Assembly: GCA_030645735.1 (NCBI GenBank)
Contig: JAUSNP010000003.1
Span: 169,337-233,336 of the forward strand
Direction: 5' to 3'
DNA: 64,000 nt
DNA from: Candidatus Moraniibacteriota bacterium
GTDB lineage: Bacteria > Patescibacteria > Paceibacteria > Moranbacterales > UBA2206
Position numbers and translations under genes: made by a program. The notes beneath the pieces are model-generated. The model was not told the DNA's origin. It ran no database searches and was given only the letters and a program-made list of their open reading frames with translations. Shown here in pieces: positions 1-7,423 of the stretch (position 1 is its first letter; each line of letters opens with the position of its first letter).

Positions 1-33
1 TCCAACAAGAATCTCAACTTTTTTAGTGGTCAT
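1..33 (-). CDS. Partial CDS, N-terminus only (MTTKKVEILVG...)
   Basis: An ATG on the reverse strand at 33-31 opens a frame that runs off the left edge after 11 codons. A clear AAAGGAGAA ribosome-binding site lies 7-15 bases upstream. The leader and first codons (MTT) resemble those of the next gene, which starts at 616, so the two may be paralogues in tandem. Too little is visible to name a product. Confidence 0.55.
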   Translation of the reverse strand, partial: MTTKKVEILVG

Positions 34-193
34 GGTAATTCTCCTTTTGTAGGATTGTTGCCCGAGAGTGGGCTAAGTTTTGTGAGGTGATTGTAAAAGA
101 ACTTCTCCTATGAAACCACTAATCATTTAGTAATCTCAATGAGAGAGGCAAGAAAGTTAGATTCAACTTCCTTGCCAATGTTTATCACCTCAC

Positions 194-616
194 TCAATCT
201 TTCTTCAGGATTGCGGCTTTACGGTCAGGGCTGATGCTAAGGTTGAGCCAGCGAAAACCATAATCCTGTTTGTCATCAATCCAGTTCCAGTAGAGATAAC
301 GAACATGTAGGGCTTTGTCTGGGCTACAATAAATCGTGCCCCAGAAATAAACTGCCTTGTGCTTCCATTCTTCCGGAATAAACTCTGGGTGTGCCAATAA
401 GTAATCCAGAACACAAGCGTTGAGATTAGACTGACTTTCAAGTTCTTTGCGAATCTCATTGCCCACGTCCATGCCATGCTTCTGGGCAGCTGACGTATAT
501 AATGAGATCTTTTCAATGTCCCACTGAAACTGTCCGCTCTTTTTGTGTTCCTCAATTTCCCAGCCTTTTGGGCAATAGGGAATGGCATCACAATCGATAA
601 TATTTGTAGTGGTCAT
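194..616 (-). CDS. Hypothetical protein, 140 aa
   Basis: I do not recognise a named family. The ORF is open to 694, but the start at 616 (MTTTNIIDCD) is chosen because AAGGAGAA lies just upstream. The protein is rich in aromatic residues, with CPKGW near residue 15, a W-G-T-I-Y segment near residue 92 and a Tyr/Trp-rich stretch near residue 107. It has no signal peptide or membrane segment, so it is probably cytosolic. Its leader resembles that of the partial gene to its left. A -10-like TATACT on the reverse strand lies at 731-726. The coding sequence is somewhat richer in G+C than the core genes, as in other lineage-specific genes of this window (20724-21407, 51908-52531). Confidence 0.7.
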   Translation of the reverse strand: MTTTNIIDCDAIPYCPKGWEIEEHKKSGQFQWDIEKISLYTSAAQKHGMDVGNEIRKELESQSNLNACVLDYLLAHPEFIPEEWKHKAVYFWGTIYCSPDKALHVRYLYWNWIDDKQDYGFRWLNLSISPDRKAAILKKD

Positions 617-814
617 GGTTGTTCTCCTTTGCAGATGTTTGCTCAGTATTGAGCTGATTGTTTGTGAAGTGATTTTTAAAGTACTGGCTGTCATGACTCT
701 TTTGCTGTTCTCATCATGACTACGCAGTATACCATCTTTTTGATGATTAGTCCATAGTTGATGACTGAGGCTGGTTTTTGCTCAAATCTTCGATGTTGAT
801 ATTTGGCTTATTGC

Positions 815-957
815 TTGCATTATTTGGCAGATAGTGCTATAATAATGTTGTCGTCATATTTGATGACAGTAAGTAGTGATAAGTAGGTTTTTAAGCATTT
901 TGGCTAGGCAAAGGTTGAACCTTTGAGAAAGTCATGCCCGCTATAAGGTTCAACCTT
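815..957 (+). promoter_or_regulatory. Promoter and paired palindromes upstream of the TrmB-like gene
   Basis: This covers most of the 617-992 gap. TTGCAT (815-820), 17 bases and TATAAT (838-843) form a probable promoter. A near-palindrome centred on ATATTTGAT lies at 846-866. Two 13-bp palindromes, AAGGTTGAACCTT (911-923) and AAGGTTCAACCTT (945-957), are reverse complements of each other and lie between promoter and start codon. They could be operators for the adjacent regulator or form a leader hairpin. Confidence 0.5.
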
Positions 958-992
958 GGAATACTTGCAATGCTAAAAATTATTCAAAAAAT

Positions 993-1730
993 ATGCATTT
1001 AGATGAACTAATCAACGCGGGACTCTCAGAAAATGAGGCCAAAGTCTATTTGGCAGCTTTGGAATTGGGCGAAACTAGTGTCTATCGTTTGGCCAAGAAA
1101 TCAGGTGTGAAAAGAACTACCACCTATTTGGCGGTGGAGACTTTGAAAGAAAAAGGCCTGATGAGTGCCTATCAAAGCAATAGCGTCACAGTTTGCTATG
1201 CTGAAAACCCGAAAAAACTCACTTTGGTGCTGGAAGAAAAGAAAAAGGCTTTGGACAAGATCATGCCCGAGCTGTTGGCGTTCAACAATTTGATTGATAA
1301 AAAGCCCAAGATCAAATATTTTGAAGGGCGAGATTCATACAAAGAGGTTTTTATGGATATATTGAAATATTCAAATAGTGAAACACTGATAACATTTAAT
1401 GAGAACTTCTGGAATTTTGATGATTTCTTTGTGAGCTATTTTATTCCCAAGCGCAAAGAGAAAAAAATTTGGGCGCGAGCTCTTTTTCATGACAACGCTG
1501 TTTTTAGGGATCTCAAGAAAAGAGAGCAAGAACTTTTTTTGCAATGTAAACTTGTTCCAGGGGATAAATTCAAAGTCGGGATAGAGATGATTATTTATGG
1601 GAATAATAAGGTGGGATTTGTTTCATATGAAGAGGAGATGGCTATCATTATCGAAAGCCAAAAAATCCACGACACACAAAAAAGCTTCTTTGAAACAATT
1701 TGGGGATTGTTGCCGGAAAGTAGGGTTTAG
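993..1730 (+). CDS. TrmB-family transcriptional regulator
   Basis: A 245-aa DNA-binding regulator. Residues 1-70 form the TrmB-type winged helix-turn-helix: a short helix (LINAGLSENEAKVYLAAL), then the recognition region SVYRLAKKSGVKRTTTYLAV and a wing. Residues 75-95 look like a coiled linker, and 100-245 match the ligand-binding half typical of the family (starts near YFEGRDSYKEVF). In other bacteria and archaea TrmB proteins sense sugars or other small molecules; the ligand here is unknown. The palindromes in its own leader suggest autoregulation, which is inference. No transporter lies beside it. Confidence 0.85.
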   Translation: MHLDELINAGLSENEAKVYLAALELGETSVYRLAKKSGVKRTTTYLAVETLKEKGLMSAYQSNSVTVCYAENPKKLTLVLEEKKKALDKIMPELLAFNNLIDKKPKIKYFEGRDSYKEVFMDILKYSNSETLITFNENFWNFDDFFVSYFIPKRKEKKIWARALFHDNAVFRDLKKREQELFLQCKLVPGDKFKVGIEMIIYGNNKVGFVSYEEEMAIIIESQKIHDTQKSFFETIWGLLPESRV

Positions 1731-1795
1731 TCATCGGTCATCAGCAATCTGTCATCAAATGCGAGTGTGCTATAATGTAGATAAGAATTATCATT

Positions 1796-2410
1796 ATGGC
1801 ATCACAAATCGCGCATATTGTTTATGCGAAGAGATATTTGGAAAAGTTTCCCTCGAATGAAATTGATCGAGACGAGTTTTTGTTGGGTTGTGTTTTCCCG
1901 GACATCCGTCGCGTGGCCGAAAATCTGACGAGGAAAGACACGCACATGGCCTTTGAGCCGATTGATTTGAATTTCACAGGACTGACTTCTTTTCAAGCGG
2001 GTTGGAAGTTTCATTTATATTGCGACATGAAGCGTGAGGAAATTTTGAATCAATACGGTTTTTATAAACTGACAGCAGACAATGGCAAATTTTGGCAGTC
2101 GAGCAAAATGTTGGAAGATGAATTGTTGTATGATGTTTATAATAATTGGGAAAAGCTAGTTCATTATTTCAACAATGCGCCAGTGGCGCAATCGCCGCAA
2201 GGAGTTTCCAAAGAATCATTTGCATTGTGGTATGCGATTGTAGCACGCTATATTGAAAAGAAGCCAGACAACAAAGCGATGCAACTTTTCATCAGTAAGC
2301 AAGCAATGTTTCAAAAAGATAGTTCGGTGATTATGAAAAAAGTTGATGAGTTGAGAAAAGATAGTCGATCGGTGGAGATATTAAAGAGAGTGGTAGAGGA
2401 AATTGTATAG
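1796..2410 (+). CDS. Hypothetical protein, zinc-phospholipase-C-like histidine pattern
   Basis: A 204-aa protein with no certain family. His and Asp residues are spaced as in the zinc-dependent phospholipase C-like fold found in many Patescibacteria: IAHIVYAKR near the N-terminus, LLGCVFPDIR near residue 30, THMAFEP near residue 50 and GWKFHLYCD near residue 75. That would give a metal-dependent hydrolase, but substrate and activity are unknown. There is no signal peptide. TATAAT at 1771-1776 is a likely -10 box with a short leader. The assignment rests on motif spacing only. Confidence 0.6.
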   Translation: MASQIAHIVYAKRYLEKFPSNEIDRDEFLLGCVFPDIRRVAENLTRKDTHMAFEPIDLNFTGLTSFQAGWKFHLYCDMKREEILNQYGFYKLTADNGKFWQSSKMLEDELLYDVYNNWEKLVHYFNNAPVAQSPQGVSKESFALWYAIVARYIEKKPDNKAMQLFISKQAMFQKDSSVIMKKVDELRKDSRSVEILKRVVEEIV

Positions 2411-2459
2411 AAGTCCATAAAGTCAAAAGTCTATAAAGTTAAATGTTAATAAGAAATAT

Positions 2460-2753
2460 ATGCAATTAGAAGTTAAAAATATCAAGATGAGTCCGGTGAT
2501 GCTTTTGAGGAGAGCGGGTTATACTTTTCAACGAAATGAAGGGCAAGAAATGAGTTTTGTGCGAGCTTTGGCTAGAGCGGGTTATCCAAGATTTCATATG
2601 TATGTATCAGTGGCGGGAGTGGATATGAAAATCAACATTCATTTGGATCAAAAGAAAGAGACCTATGGATCAGGCACTCGACATCATGGGGAATATGAGG
2701 ATGATGGGGCCTTGAAAACAGAGGTTGAGAGAATCCGAGGTTTGTTGGTCTAG
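2460..2753 (+). CDS. Conserved hypothetical protein, 97 aa
   Basis: A small soluble protein of unknown function that follows the previous gene by 49 bases. The body is rich in Arg and Tyr (LLRRAGYTFQR, ALARAGYPRFHMYV), and the C-terminal half has a His cluster (TRHHGEYEDD). The repeated RAGY motifs suggest two similar beta elements. Residue composition looks genuinely coding. The intergenic stretch before it (2411-2459) consists of degenerate repeats of an AAAGTC word. I cannot assign a function. Confidence 0.6.
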   Translation: MQLEVKNIKMSPVMLLRRAGYTFQRNEGQEMSFVRALARAGYPRFHMYVSVAGVDMKINIHLDQKKETYGSGTRHHGEYEDDGALKTEVERIRGLLV

Positions 2754-2804
2754 CTATTGCCAAAGTCTGCGAAAGAGGCTAAACTAAGTTATGTATTTTG
2801 ACAT

Positions 2805-2887
2805 GCCGCGGTGGTGAAATTGGTATACACGCCAGTCTTAGGAACTGGTAGGTTTATCCTGTGGGAGTTCGAGTCTCCCCCGCGGCA
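2805..2887 (+). tRNA. tRNA-Leu (UAG)
   Basis: The acceptor arm GCCGCGG pairs with CCGCGGC. The anticodon stem CCAGT/ACTGG encloses CTTAGGA, giving anticodon UAG. The long variable arm and the TTCGAGTC T-loop fit a class II tRNA. CCA is not encoded. Confidence 0.95.
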
Positions 2888-2926
2888 CCTGACATAAAGT
2901 CCGAAGGACTACTAAATGTAAAAAGA

Positions 2927-3862
2927 ATGCAAAAAATAGTAATCGATGAAAATGGCGCTGGGGAGCGTATCGATAAATTCCTGAAAGAGGAGTTTTTTTT
3001 GAATGTGGAAACAACGCGCGGGGATGTCATCCGCAGTATCAAGGAAGGACAAATTTTGTTGAATAATAAAAAAGTGAAACCAAGCTATATCTTGAAAGAT
3101 CAAGATATAGTCATGATTGATATTCAAAAAGAAAAAGAAGAGGTGATTCCGAATAAGGATATTAAATTAGAAATTATTTTTCAAGACAAAGATATTATTG
3201 TTATCAACAAGCCATCTGGTTTGCAAGTGCATCCAAGTGATACAGAAAAAGAAAACACCTTGGTAAATGCATTAATAGTGGCTTTTCCTGAGATAAAGGA
3301 TGTAAATGATGGATCAGAAGGCAGTTGGATGCGCCCAGGAATTGTGCATCGCTTAGACAAGGATACAAGTGGTGCAATGGTAGTGGCAAAAAATAAAAAA
3401 ACTTTTGATGAATTGAAAAGACAATTTGCCGATCGAGAAATTGAAAAAAATTATGTCGCATTGGTGTATGGTCATCTAGCGAAAAATGAAGGAGTGGTGG
3501 ATCAACCAATCGCACGAGCGGCCAGTTTCAAAAAACAAAAAATAGCACGTGGCCGCACCAAGGGAATTGCTCGACCAGCGTTGACGGAGTATAAACTGTT
3601 GAAAAGATTTGCCGAATTTGATTTTGTGGAGGCTGTGCCAAAAACTGGTCGTATGCATCAGATTCGTGTGCACATGTCGTCCCTTGGAAATTCGATTGTG
3701 GGGGATGCAAAGTATAAGCGCCGAAACCTGATTTTGCCCGATGGTGTTTTGCGACAGTTGCTACATGCTCAAAAGCTGAAGTTCACCCTATTTGGCAAAG
3801 CTTATGCTTTTGAAGCTCCTTTGCCAGCTGATTTTGCCAAATTTATGCAAAGTCTTGACTAA
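2927..3862 (+). CDS. rluD: RluA/RluD-family 23S rRNA pseudouridine synthase
   Basis: A 311-aa enzyme that isomerises uridine to pseudouridine in large-subunit rRNA. Residues 10-75 form an S4 RNA-binding domain (ERIDKFL, then GQILLNNKKVKPSY). The catalytic domain follows, with HRLDKDTSG around residues 141-149; the Asp is the family's catalytic residue. The later KTGRMHQIRVH motif is also typical. The frame is open back to 2861, but that part overlaps the tRNA-Leu, so the ATG at 2927 is preferred. Which uridines it modifies cannot be read from sequence, so the rluD symbol is by family only. Confidence 0.88.
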   Translation: MQKIVIDENGAGERIDKFLKEEFFLNVETTRGDVIRSIKEGQILLNNKKVKPSYILKDQDIVMIDIQKEKEEVIPNKDIKLEIIFQDKDIIVINKPSGLQVHPSDTEKENTLVNALIVAFPEIKDVNDGSEGSWMRPGIVHRLDKDTSGAMVVAKNKKTFDELKRQFADREIEKNYVALVYGHLAKNEGVVDQPIARAASFKKQKIARGRTKGIARPALTEYKLLKRFAEFDFVEAVPKTGRMHQIRVHMSSLGNSIVGDAKYKRRNLILPDGVLRQLLHAQKLKFTLFGKAYAFEAPLPADFAKFMQSLD

Positions 3863-3938
3863 AAACTAATATAAAGGTAAGATAAAAAGGCTAAAATCTC
3901 GGGTTTCGAGACTGTTTTAATTTAATAAAACTTCAGGT

Positions 3939-3944
3939 ATAATA
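3939..3944 (+). promoter_or_regulatory. -10 box for rplS (near-leaderless)
   Basis: TATAAT ends 8 bases before the rplS ATG at 3953, so transcription would start within about two bases of the start codon. No ribosome-binding site is present, which fits a leaderless message. Confidence 0.5.
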
Positions 3945-3952
3945 ACAATCAT

Positions 3953-4399
3953 ATGCAAAAGAAAGTAATCGAATTTAACAAGGAATTGAGAGGCAAGAAT
4001 ATGCCTGAGTTTTCAGCTGGGGATGTGGTGAAGGTGTATCGAAAGATTAAGGAAGGTGAAAAGGAGAGAATCCAAATGTTTGAAGGATTGATTATCGCTG
4101 TAAAAGGTGGTCAAAGCTCTTCTCCAACTATCACTGTGCGAAAAGTTTCCAATGGAATTGGAGTTGAATTGATTATCCCAATTTCTTCACCAAGTATTGA
4201 AAAGATTGTGAAAGTGAAGACCGCCAAGGTTAGACGATCAAAATTGTATTATTTGCGAGGATTGACTGCGAAAAAGAGTCGTATGAAATATACTGACGCT
4301 GAAGCAGCTATCGTTCCACAGGAGACAATTGAGGCTCCAGTGGTAGCTGAGGTCGTTGAAGAAGCTCCAGTTGAGGCTGTTGCGGAAGAAGTTAAATAG
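3953..4399 (+). CDS. rplS: Ribosomal protein L19
   Basis: A 148-aa component of the large ribosomal subunit at the 30S-50S interface. The first 110 residues match L19: FSAGDVVKVYRKIKEG, then IQMFEGLIIAVKGG, VELIIPISSPSIEKI and the basic RRSKLYYLRG. The C-terminal 35 residues are an added Val/Glu/Ala-rich acidic tail (EAPVVAEVVEEAPVEAV) not found in the short classical L19. It stands alone, without the usual trmD-rimM neighbours. Confidence 0.95.
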   Translation: MQKKVIEFNKELRGKNMPEFSAGDVVKVYRKIKEGEKERIQMFEGLIIAVKGGQSSSPTITVRKVSNGIGVELIIPISSPSIEKIVKVKTAKVRRSKLYYLRGLTAKKSRMKYTDAEAAIVPQETIEAPVVAEVVEEAPVEAVAEEVK

Positions 4400-4460
4400 G
4401 GCTTCTGTAGCGAATTTGTCGTACAGGGGATTCATGTGGTATATTTAGAATAAGGTTAGC

Positions 4461-4530
4461 GTCTTCGTGGTGGAATTCCTGCCTGCCGGCAGGCAGGGGT
4501 ATACACACATGCTTGAGACGCATGGAACCC
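4461..4530 (+). pseudogene. tRNA-Leu (GAG) remnant split by a 20-bp palindrome
   Basis: GTCTTCGTGGTGGAATT and then GGTATACACACATGCTTGAG repeat the 5' half of the intact tRNA-Leu at 4554. A 20-bp palindrome sits exactly between them in the D-arm. Similarity ends after the anticodon stem, so no T-arm or 3' acceptor exists and the copy cannot be a functional tRNA. Confidence 0.8.
4478..4497. repeat. 20-bp CCTGCC/GGCAGG palindrome, copy 1
   Basis: CCTGCCTGCCGGCAGGCAGG is a perfect palindrome. It interrupts a partial tRNA-Leu copy with no other change on either side. Related copies are at 12189, 12993 and 61718. Confidence 0.85.
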
Positions 4531-4553
4531 AGACAGTATTGAAATTAAAAATT

Positions 4554-4636
4554 GTCTTCGTGGTGGAATTGGTATACACACATGCTTGAGGTGCATGGAT
4601 CGTAAGGTCGTGCGAGTTCGAGTCTCGCCGAAGGCA
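4554..4636 (+). tRNA. tRNA-Leu (GAG)
   Basis: The acceptor GTCTTCG pairs with CGAAGGC with one G-U pair. Anticodon stem CATGC/GCATG encloses TTGAGGT, giving GAG. It has a long variable arm and a T-loop, and the next bases (4637-4639) complete an encoded CCA. Confidence 0.95.
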
Positions 4637-4756
4637 CCACAATTGTTGGCCTGCCTGCCACATTTTCAAAACATTATTAACTACTTCCAACAGTTAGTAA
4701 TGTAATGTGGTAAAATACAGTTGAGACTAATATAATATGGTTGGAAAATGAGGCAG

Positions 4757-4828
4757 GCCTGGATAGCTCAGTGGTAGAGCAGAGGATTGAAAATCCTCGT
4801 GTCGTCAGTTCAATTCTGACTCTAGGCA
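4757..4828 (+). tRNA. tRNA-Phe (GAA)
   Basis: The acceptor GCCTGGA pairs with TCTAGGC. Anticodon stem GAGGA/TCCTC encloses TTGAAAA, giving GAA. D-arm GCTCAGTGGTAGAGC and T-arm are complete. Confidence 0.95.
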
Positions 4829-4886
4829 CAAATGTGATAAAATAAAAAGAGTAAAAAAATTGGTTAGCCAACCTACGAAAGATTAT

Positions 4887-4959
4887 GGGCAATTAGCTCA
4901 ATGGCTAGAGCATCTCGATTACACCGAGAGGGTTATAGGTTCGAGTCCTATATTGCCCA
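4887..4959 (+). tRNA. tRNA-Val (UAC)
   Basis: The acceptor GGGCAAT pairs with ATTGCCC. Anticodon stem TCTCG/CGAGA encloses ATTACAC, giving UAC. Confidence 0.95.
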
Positions 4960-4997
4960 CACAAGACAAAATATCGCTCTCGCCGCTTGGCGAGTAT

Positions 4998-5069
4998 GCG
5001 GGTATCGTATAGTGGTTCTTATACGTCCTTGCCAAGGATGAGATGGGGGTTCGATTCCCCCTACCCGCT
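4998..5069 (+). tRNA. tRNA-Gly (GCC)
   Basis: The acceptor GCGGGTA pairs with TACCCGC. Anticodon stem CGTCC/GGATG encloses TTGCCAA, giving GCC. It is the last tRNA of this small cluster and is followed by a terminator. Confidence 0.95.
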
Positions 5070-5083
5070 CAAATAAACTAAAG

Positions 5084-5108
5084 AATTCTCCTAAATGGAG
5101 AATTTTTT
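5084..5108 (+). terminator. Rho-independent terminator after the tRNA cluster
   Basis: The stem AATTCTCC/GGAGAATT has a 5-base loop and is followed by TTTT. Confidence 0.75.
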
Positions 5109-5190
5109 AGTTTCATGGCTTATTTAAGCCAAAAGTACGGAGTGGCTTAATTCGCGATGGCTTATCTGAGCCAAAATTCGGTCTTTGTCT

Positions 5191-5219
5191 TTGACAGGCT
5201 GGACATTTTTTGCTATACT
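5191..5219 (+). promoter_or_regulatory. Promoter of the 3D-domain gene
   Basis: TTGACA, 17 bases and TATACT are near-consensus. Two TGGCTTAnnTnAGCCA palindromes lie just upstream between 5117 and 5175. Confidence 0.75.
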
Positions 5220-5284
5220 CGTTAGTCACGCTGAGATCTGGTAAAGATAGGCTTAGCATGACATTTAACAATTAAGATCAATTA

Positions 5285-5857
5285 ATGCGTATCATTAGTA
5301 TGCTTGTAGCGCTACCGATGCTGTGGACAACACTTGTCCCGCAACATGCCTTGGCAGCAGAATTTGCAAACACTGATGAAACAAAAACAAATTTAGAAAT
5401 ACAAGTTGAAAATATCATAGCCAAAGGCATCGTTCTGGGAAATCAAGACTATTTAGGAAGAGTCCCATATAACTTTCCTGGCTATGAACCGGTCAAAACA
5501 GCTGATGAATTGAAAAGAGAGAAAGTTTTGGCTAGATATAAAGATAAGCTAGCTAAAACAATCTTTCCGAAAGGACAATTCACAATCAACGCTTCAGCTT
5601 ATACGGCCGCAGCGGATGAATGTGGCAAGTCTGACGGAATCACAGCTAGTGGTTTGAAAGTCAAAGAAAACCACACCATCGCTTGTCCGCCTCAGTTTCC
5701 TTTGGGAACTAAGATGAAAATTGAAGGTTATGGAACTTTTGTTTGTGAAGATCGTGGGGGTGCGATCAAAGGAAATCACATTGATATCTACGTACAAACA
5801 AAAAAACAAGCTTTCGCGTTTGGTCGAAGAAATTTGACTGCAGAAATTGTTCTGTAA
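5285..5857 (+). CDS. Secreted 3D-domain (double-psi beta-barrel) protein
   Basis: A 190-aa exported protein. A signal peptide (MRIISMLVALPMLWTTLVP...ALAA) ends near residue 25. A Lys-rich linker follows. The C-terminal 90 residues form a 3D domain of the kind found in YabE/RpfB cell-wall proteins and related to the MltA barrel. It begins at INASAYTA, with the GITASGLKV turn and a conserved Asp set in CEDRGGAIKGNHIDIY. Such domains bind or cleave peptidoglycan, so a role in wall remodelling at the cell surface is likely. The catalytic part usually fused to it is absent, so activity is inferred from the domain alone. Confidence 0.8.
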   Translation: MRIISMLVALPMLWTTLVPQHALAAEFANTDETKTNLEIQVENIIAKGIVLGNQDYLGRVPYNFPGYEPVKTADELKREKVLARYKDKLAKTIFPKGQFTINASAYTAAADECGKSDGITASGLKVKENHTIACPPQFPLGTKMKIEGYGTFVCEDRGGAIKGNHIDIYVQTKKQAFAFGRRNLTAEIVL

Positions 5858-5870
5858 GAGTAAAATAGCA

Positions 5871-5904
5871 AAAAACACCTTGGCTCACGCTGAGGTGTTT
5901 TTTT
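5871..5904 (+). terminator. Terminator of the 3D-domain gene
   Basis: AAACACCT pairs with AGGTGTTT around a 12-base loop, followed by TTTT. Confidence 0.8.
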
Positions 5905-5954
5905 GTTGACCGAGCAATCTATTTTTGATAAGCTGGACTAGTACCGTGATGAAT

Positions 5955-6025
5955 GGTCCGATGGCCGAGTGGTTAGGCAAGGGTCTGCAAAACCCTCTAC
6001 AGCAGTTCAAATCTGCTTCGGACCT
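5955..6025 (+). tRNA. tRNA-Cys (GCA)
   Basis: The acceptor GGTCCGA pairs with TCGGACC. Anticodon stem AGGGT/ACCCT encloses CTGCAAA, giving GCA. CCA is encoded at 6026-6028. Confidence 0.95.
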
Positions 6026-6039
6026 CCAATATTATTTAT

Positions 6040-6124
6040 GCCCGGATGGTGAAATTTGGTATACACTGGAGACTTAAAATCTCCCGGGAGCAATCCCTTG
6101 CGAGTTCGAGTCTCGCTCCGGGCA
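6040..6124 (+). tRNA. tRNA-Leu (UAA)
   Basis: The acceptor GCCCGGA pairs with TCCGGGC. Anticodon stem GGAGA/TCTCC encloses CTTAAAA, giving UAA, with a long class II variable arm. Confidence 0.95.
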
Positions 6125-6150
6125 CCTAGTAACATAACTTTAGTCCAATT

Positions 6151-6185
6151 AAAAAAAGAATCATTCTAGTGATTCTTTTTTATTT
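6151..6185. terminator. Bidirectional terminator
   Basis: AAAAAGAATCA/TGATTCTTTTT has T-runs on both strands. It serves the tRNA-Leu on the forward strand and overlaps the end of the uracil-DNA glycosylase gene on the reverse strand. Confidence 0.75.
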
Positions 6186-6753
6186 TTTGCAAAACTTTGG
6201 GAATTTTTTGGAAATCCTTTTTGAGTGTTTCTCGCAAACTGCCATTGTAGAGTGCTGCTGCTGGATGATAGAGAGTGAAGATGTTTTGTGAACCAATTTG
6301 CGCAAGATTTATTTTTGTAACTTGGCCGTGGATTTCAGAAATCTTGGCCTTTGGCAGAAATCTTTCCATGCTGTGGCGGCCGAGAGTGATGATGAGTTTG
6401 GGCTGGATGATTTGGATTTGTTGCAAGAGCCATGGCCAGCAAGTGGCGATTTCTTCAGGCGACGGGTCGCGATTTTCGGGTGGGCGACATTTGCAGACAT
6501 TGGCGATGTAGACGTCTTCCCTTTTCAATTTTATTTCGGCTAACATTTCATTCAAGAATTTTCCAGCCGCGCCGACAAAGGGAGTCCCACTTGCATCTTC
6601 CTTTTTGCCTGGCGCCTCGCCGATAAACATAATCTCCGCTTCGGAATTGCCTGAACCGAAAACGACCTGAGTGCAACCCTCTCTGAGGGAGCATTTAGAG
6701 CATTGTTGCATTTGCTCGTTTAGCTTATTTAATTTTTGCAGTTTAGTTTGCAT
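6166..6753 (-). CDS. Family 4 uracil-DNA glycosylase (Fe-S)
   Basis: A 195-aa base-excision repair enzyme that removes uracil from DNA. The cysteines expected for the 4Fe-4S cluster are CSKCSLREGC near residues 18-27 and VCKCRPP plus a later TCWPWL. The uracil-pocket motif GEAPGKKEDASGTPFVG lies near residue 46, and the HPAAAL motif near the C-terminus is the family's second active-site segment. The length fits the short family 4 proteins. The neighbouring nfo, in the same orientation, encodes the AP endonuclease that acts next in the pathway. Confidence 0.92.
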   Translation of the reverse strand: MQTKLQKLNKLNEQMQQCSKCSLREGCTQVVFGSGNSEAEIMFIGEAPGKKEDASGTPFVGAAGKFLNEMLAEIKLKREDVYIANVCKCRPPENRDPSPEEIATCWPWLLQQIQIIQPKLIITLGRHSMERFLPKAKISEIHGQVTKINLAQIGSQNIFTLYHPAAALYNGSLRETLKKDFQKIPKVLQKIKKNH

Positions 6754-6879
6754 GATTGTTTGGTTGCAGGTAAAAAGTTATTGGCTGTAGGGCTGGTTGT
6801 AGGTCATGGGTCATAAGTTGTATTATTTATGACTTATGACCTTAGACCATTCCTATTTCTAATGACTTCTTGCTTATGA

Positions 6880-7410
6880 CTAAGATAGATCGTGGATTCT
6901 GTGTAATTCAAATTTTCCAGTTTCTGTGTTCCAAGTGGCGAAAGTGGGTGGGTAGAAATCGCCGGTGGCGTTGCCAGGATTGAGCAGGGTGCAGTTGCCG
7001 ACAACTTCAGTCCAAGGTTTGTGAGTGTGCCCGAAGAAAACAAAATCATATTTGCCAGTCTCAGCTAACTCTTTGGCTTCGCGCGGAAAATGGATGAAGG
7101 CAATTTCTTTGTTGTCTAATTTTATTTCACCAAAATTTTCATAAACAAAAGCATTCTTATATCTGATTGCGCCGTCAGCTGATTTGCTAATATGTTCAAA
7201 TGTTGACATGTTCATTTGATCTTTGTCCATATTGCCAAAAACATAGAAAATTTCGCCAGCAAAATTGTCGCAAAAAAAATCCAACGAATCTTTCGTGGCC
7301 AAATCGCCACAACAAATGATCCTCTCAATTTTTTCTTGCGCGCAAAAATCCAAAACTTTTTTCAAGTTGGTTTCGTTGTTGTGGATGTCGGAGATGATGG
7401 CTATTTGCAT
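6880..7410 (-). CDS. YfcE/MJ0936-type metallophosphoesterase
   Basis: A 176-aa phosphodiesterase of the calcineurin-like superfamily. All metal-binding motifs are visible in order: SDIHNN near residue 8, CGDLATKD near residue 37, GNMD near residue 60, FIHFPRE near residue 100 and GHTHKP near residue 121. Two divalent metals would be held by these Asp, Asn and His residues. The natural substrate is unknown. It ends 127 bases before the start of the glycosylase gene and is separated from nfo by 13 bases, so nfo and this gene are probably co-transcribed. Confidence 0.88.
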   Translation of the reverse strand: MQIAIISDIHNNETNLKKVLDFCAQEKIERIICCGDLATKDSLDFFCDNFAGEIFYVFGNMDKDQMNMSTFEHISKSADGAIRYKNAFVYENFGEIKLDNKEIAFIHFPREAKELAETGKYDFVFFGHTHKPWTEVVGNCTLLNPGNATGDFYPPTFATWNTETGKFELHRIHDLS

Positions 7411-7423
7411 ATATTTTTTTGAT

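Noticed and set aside
205..591. Second reverse-strand ORF inside the 194-616 gene
   Set aside because: It is a shadow frame of the gene with the clear ribosome-binding site.
2861..2926. Longer N-terminus for the RluD-like protein
   Set aside because: The added codons lie in the tRNA-Leu (UAG) gene; ATG at 2927 starts the conserved part.
4445..4690. Reverse ORF covering the tRNA-Leu and its remnant
   Set aside because: It consists of tRNA and palindrome sequence read in frame and has no protein features.
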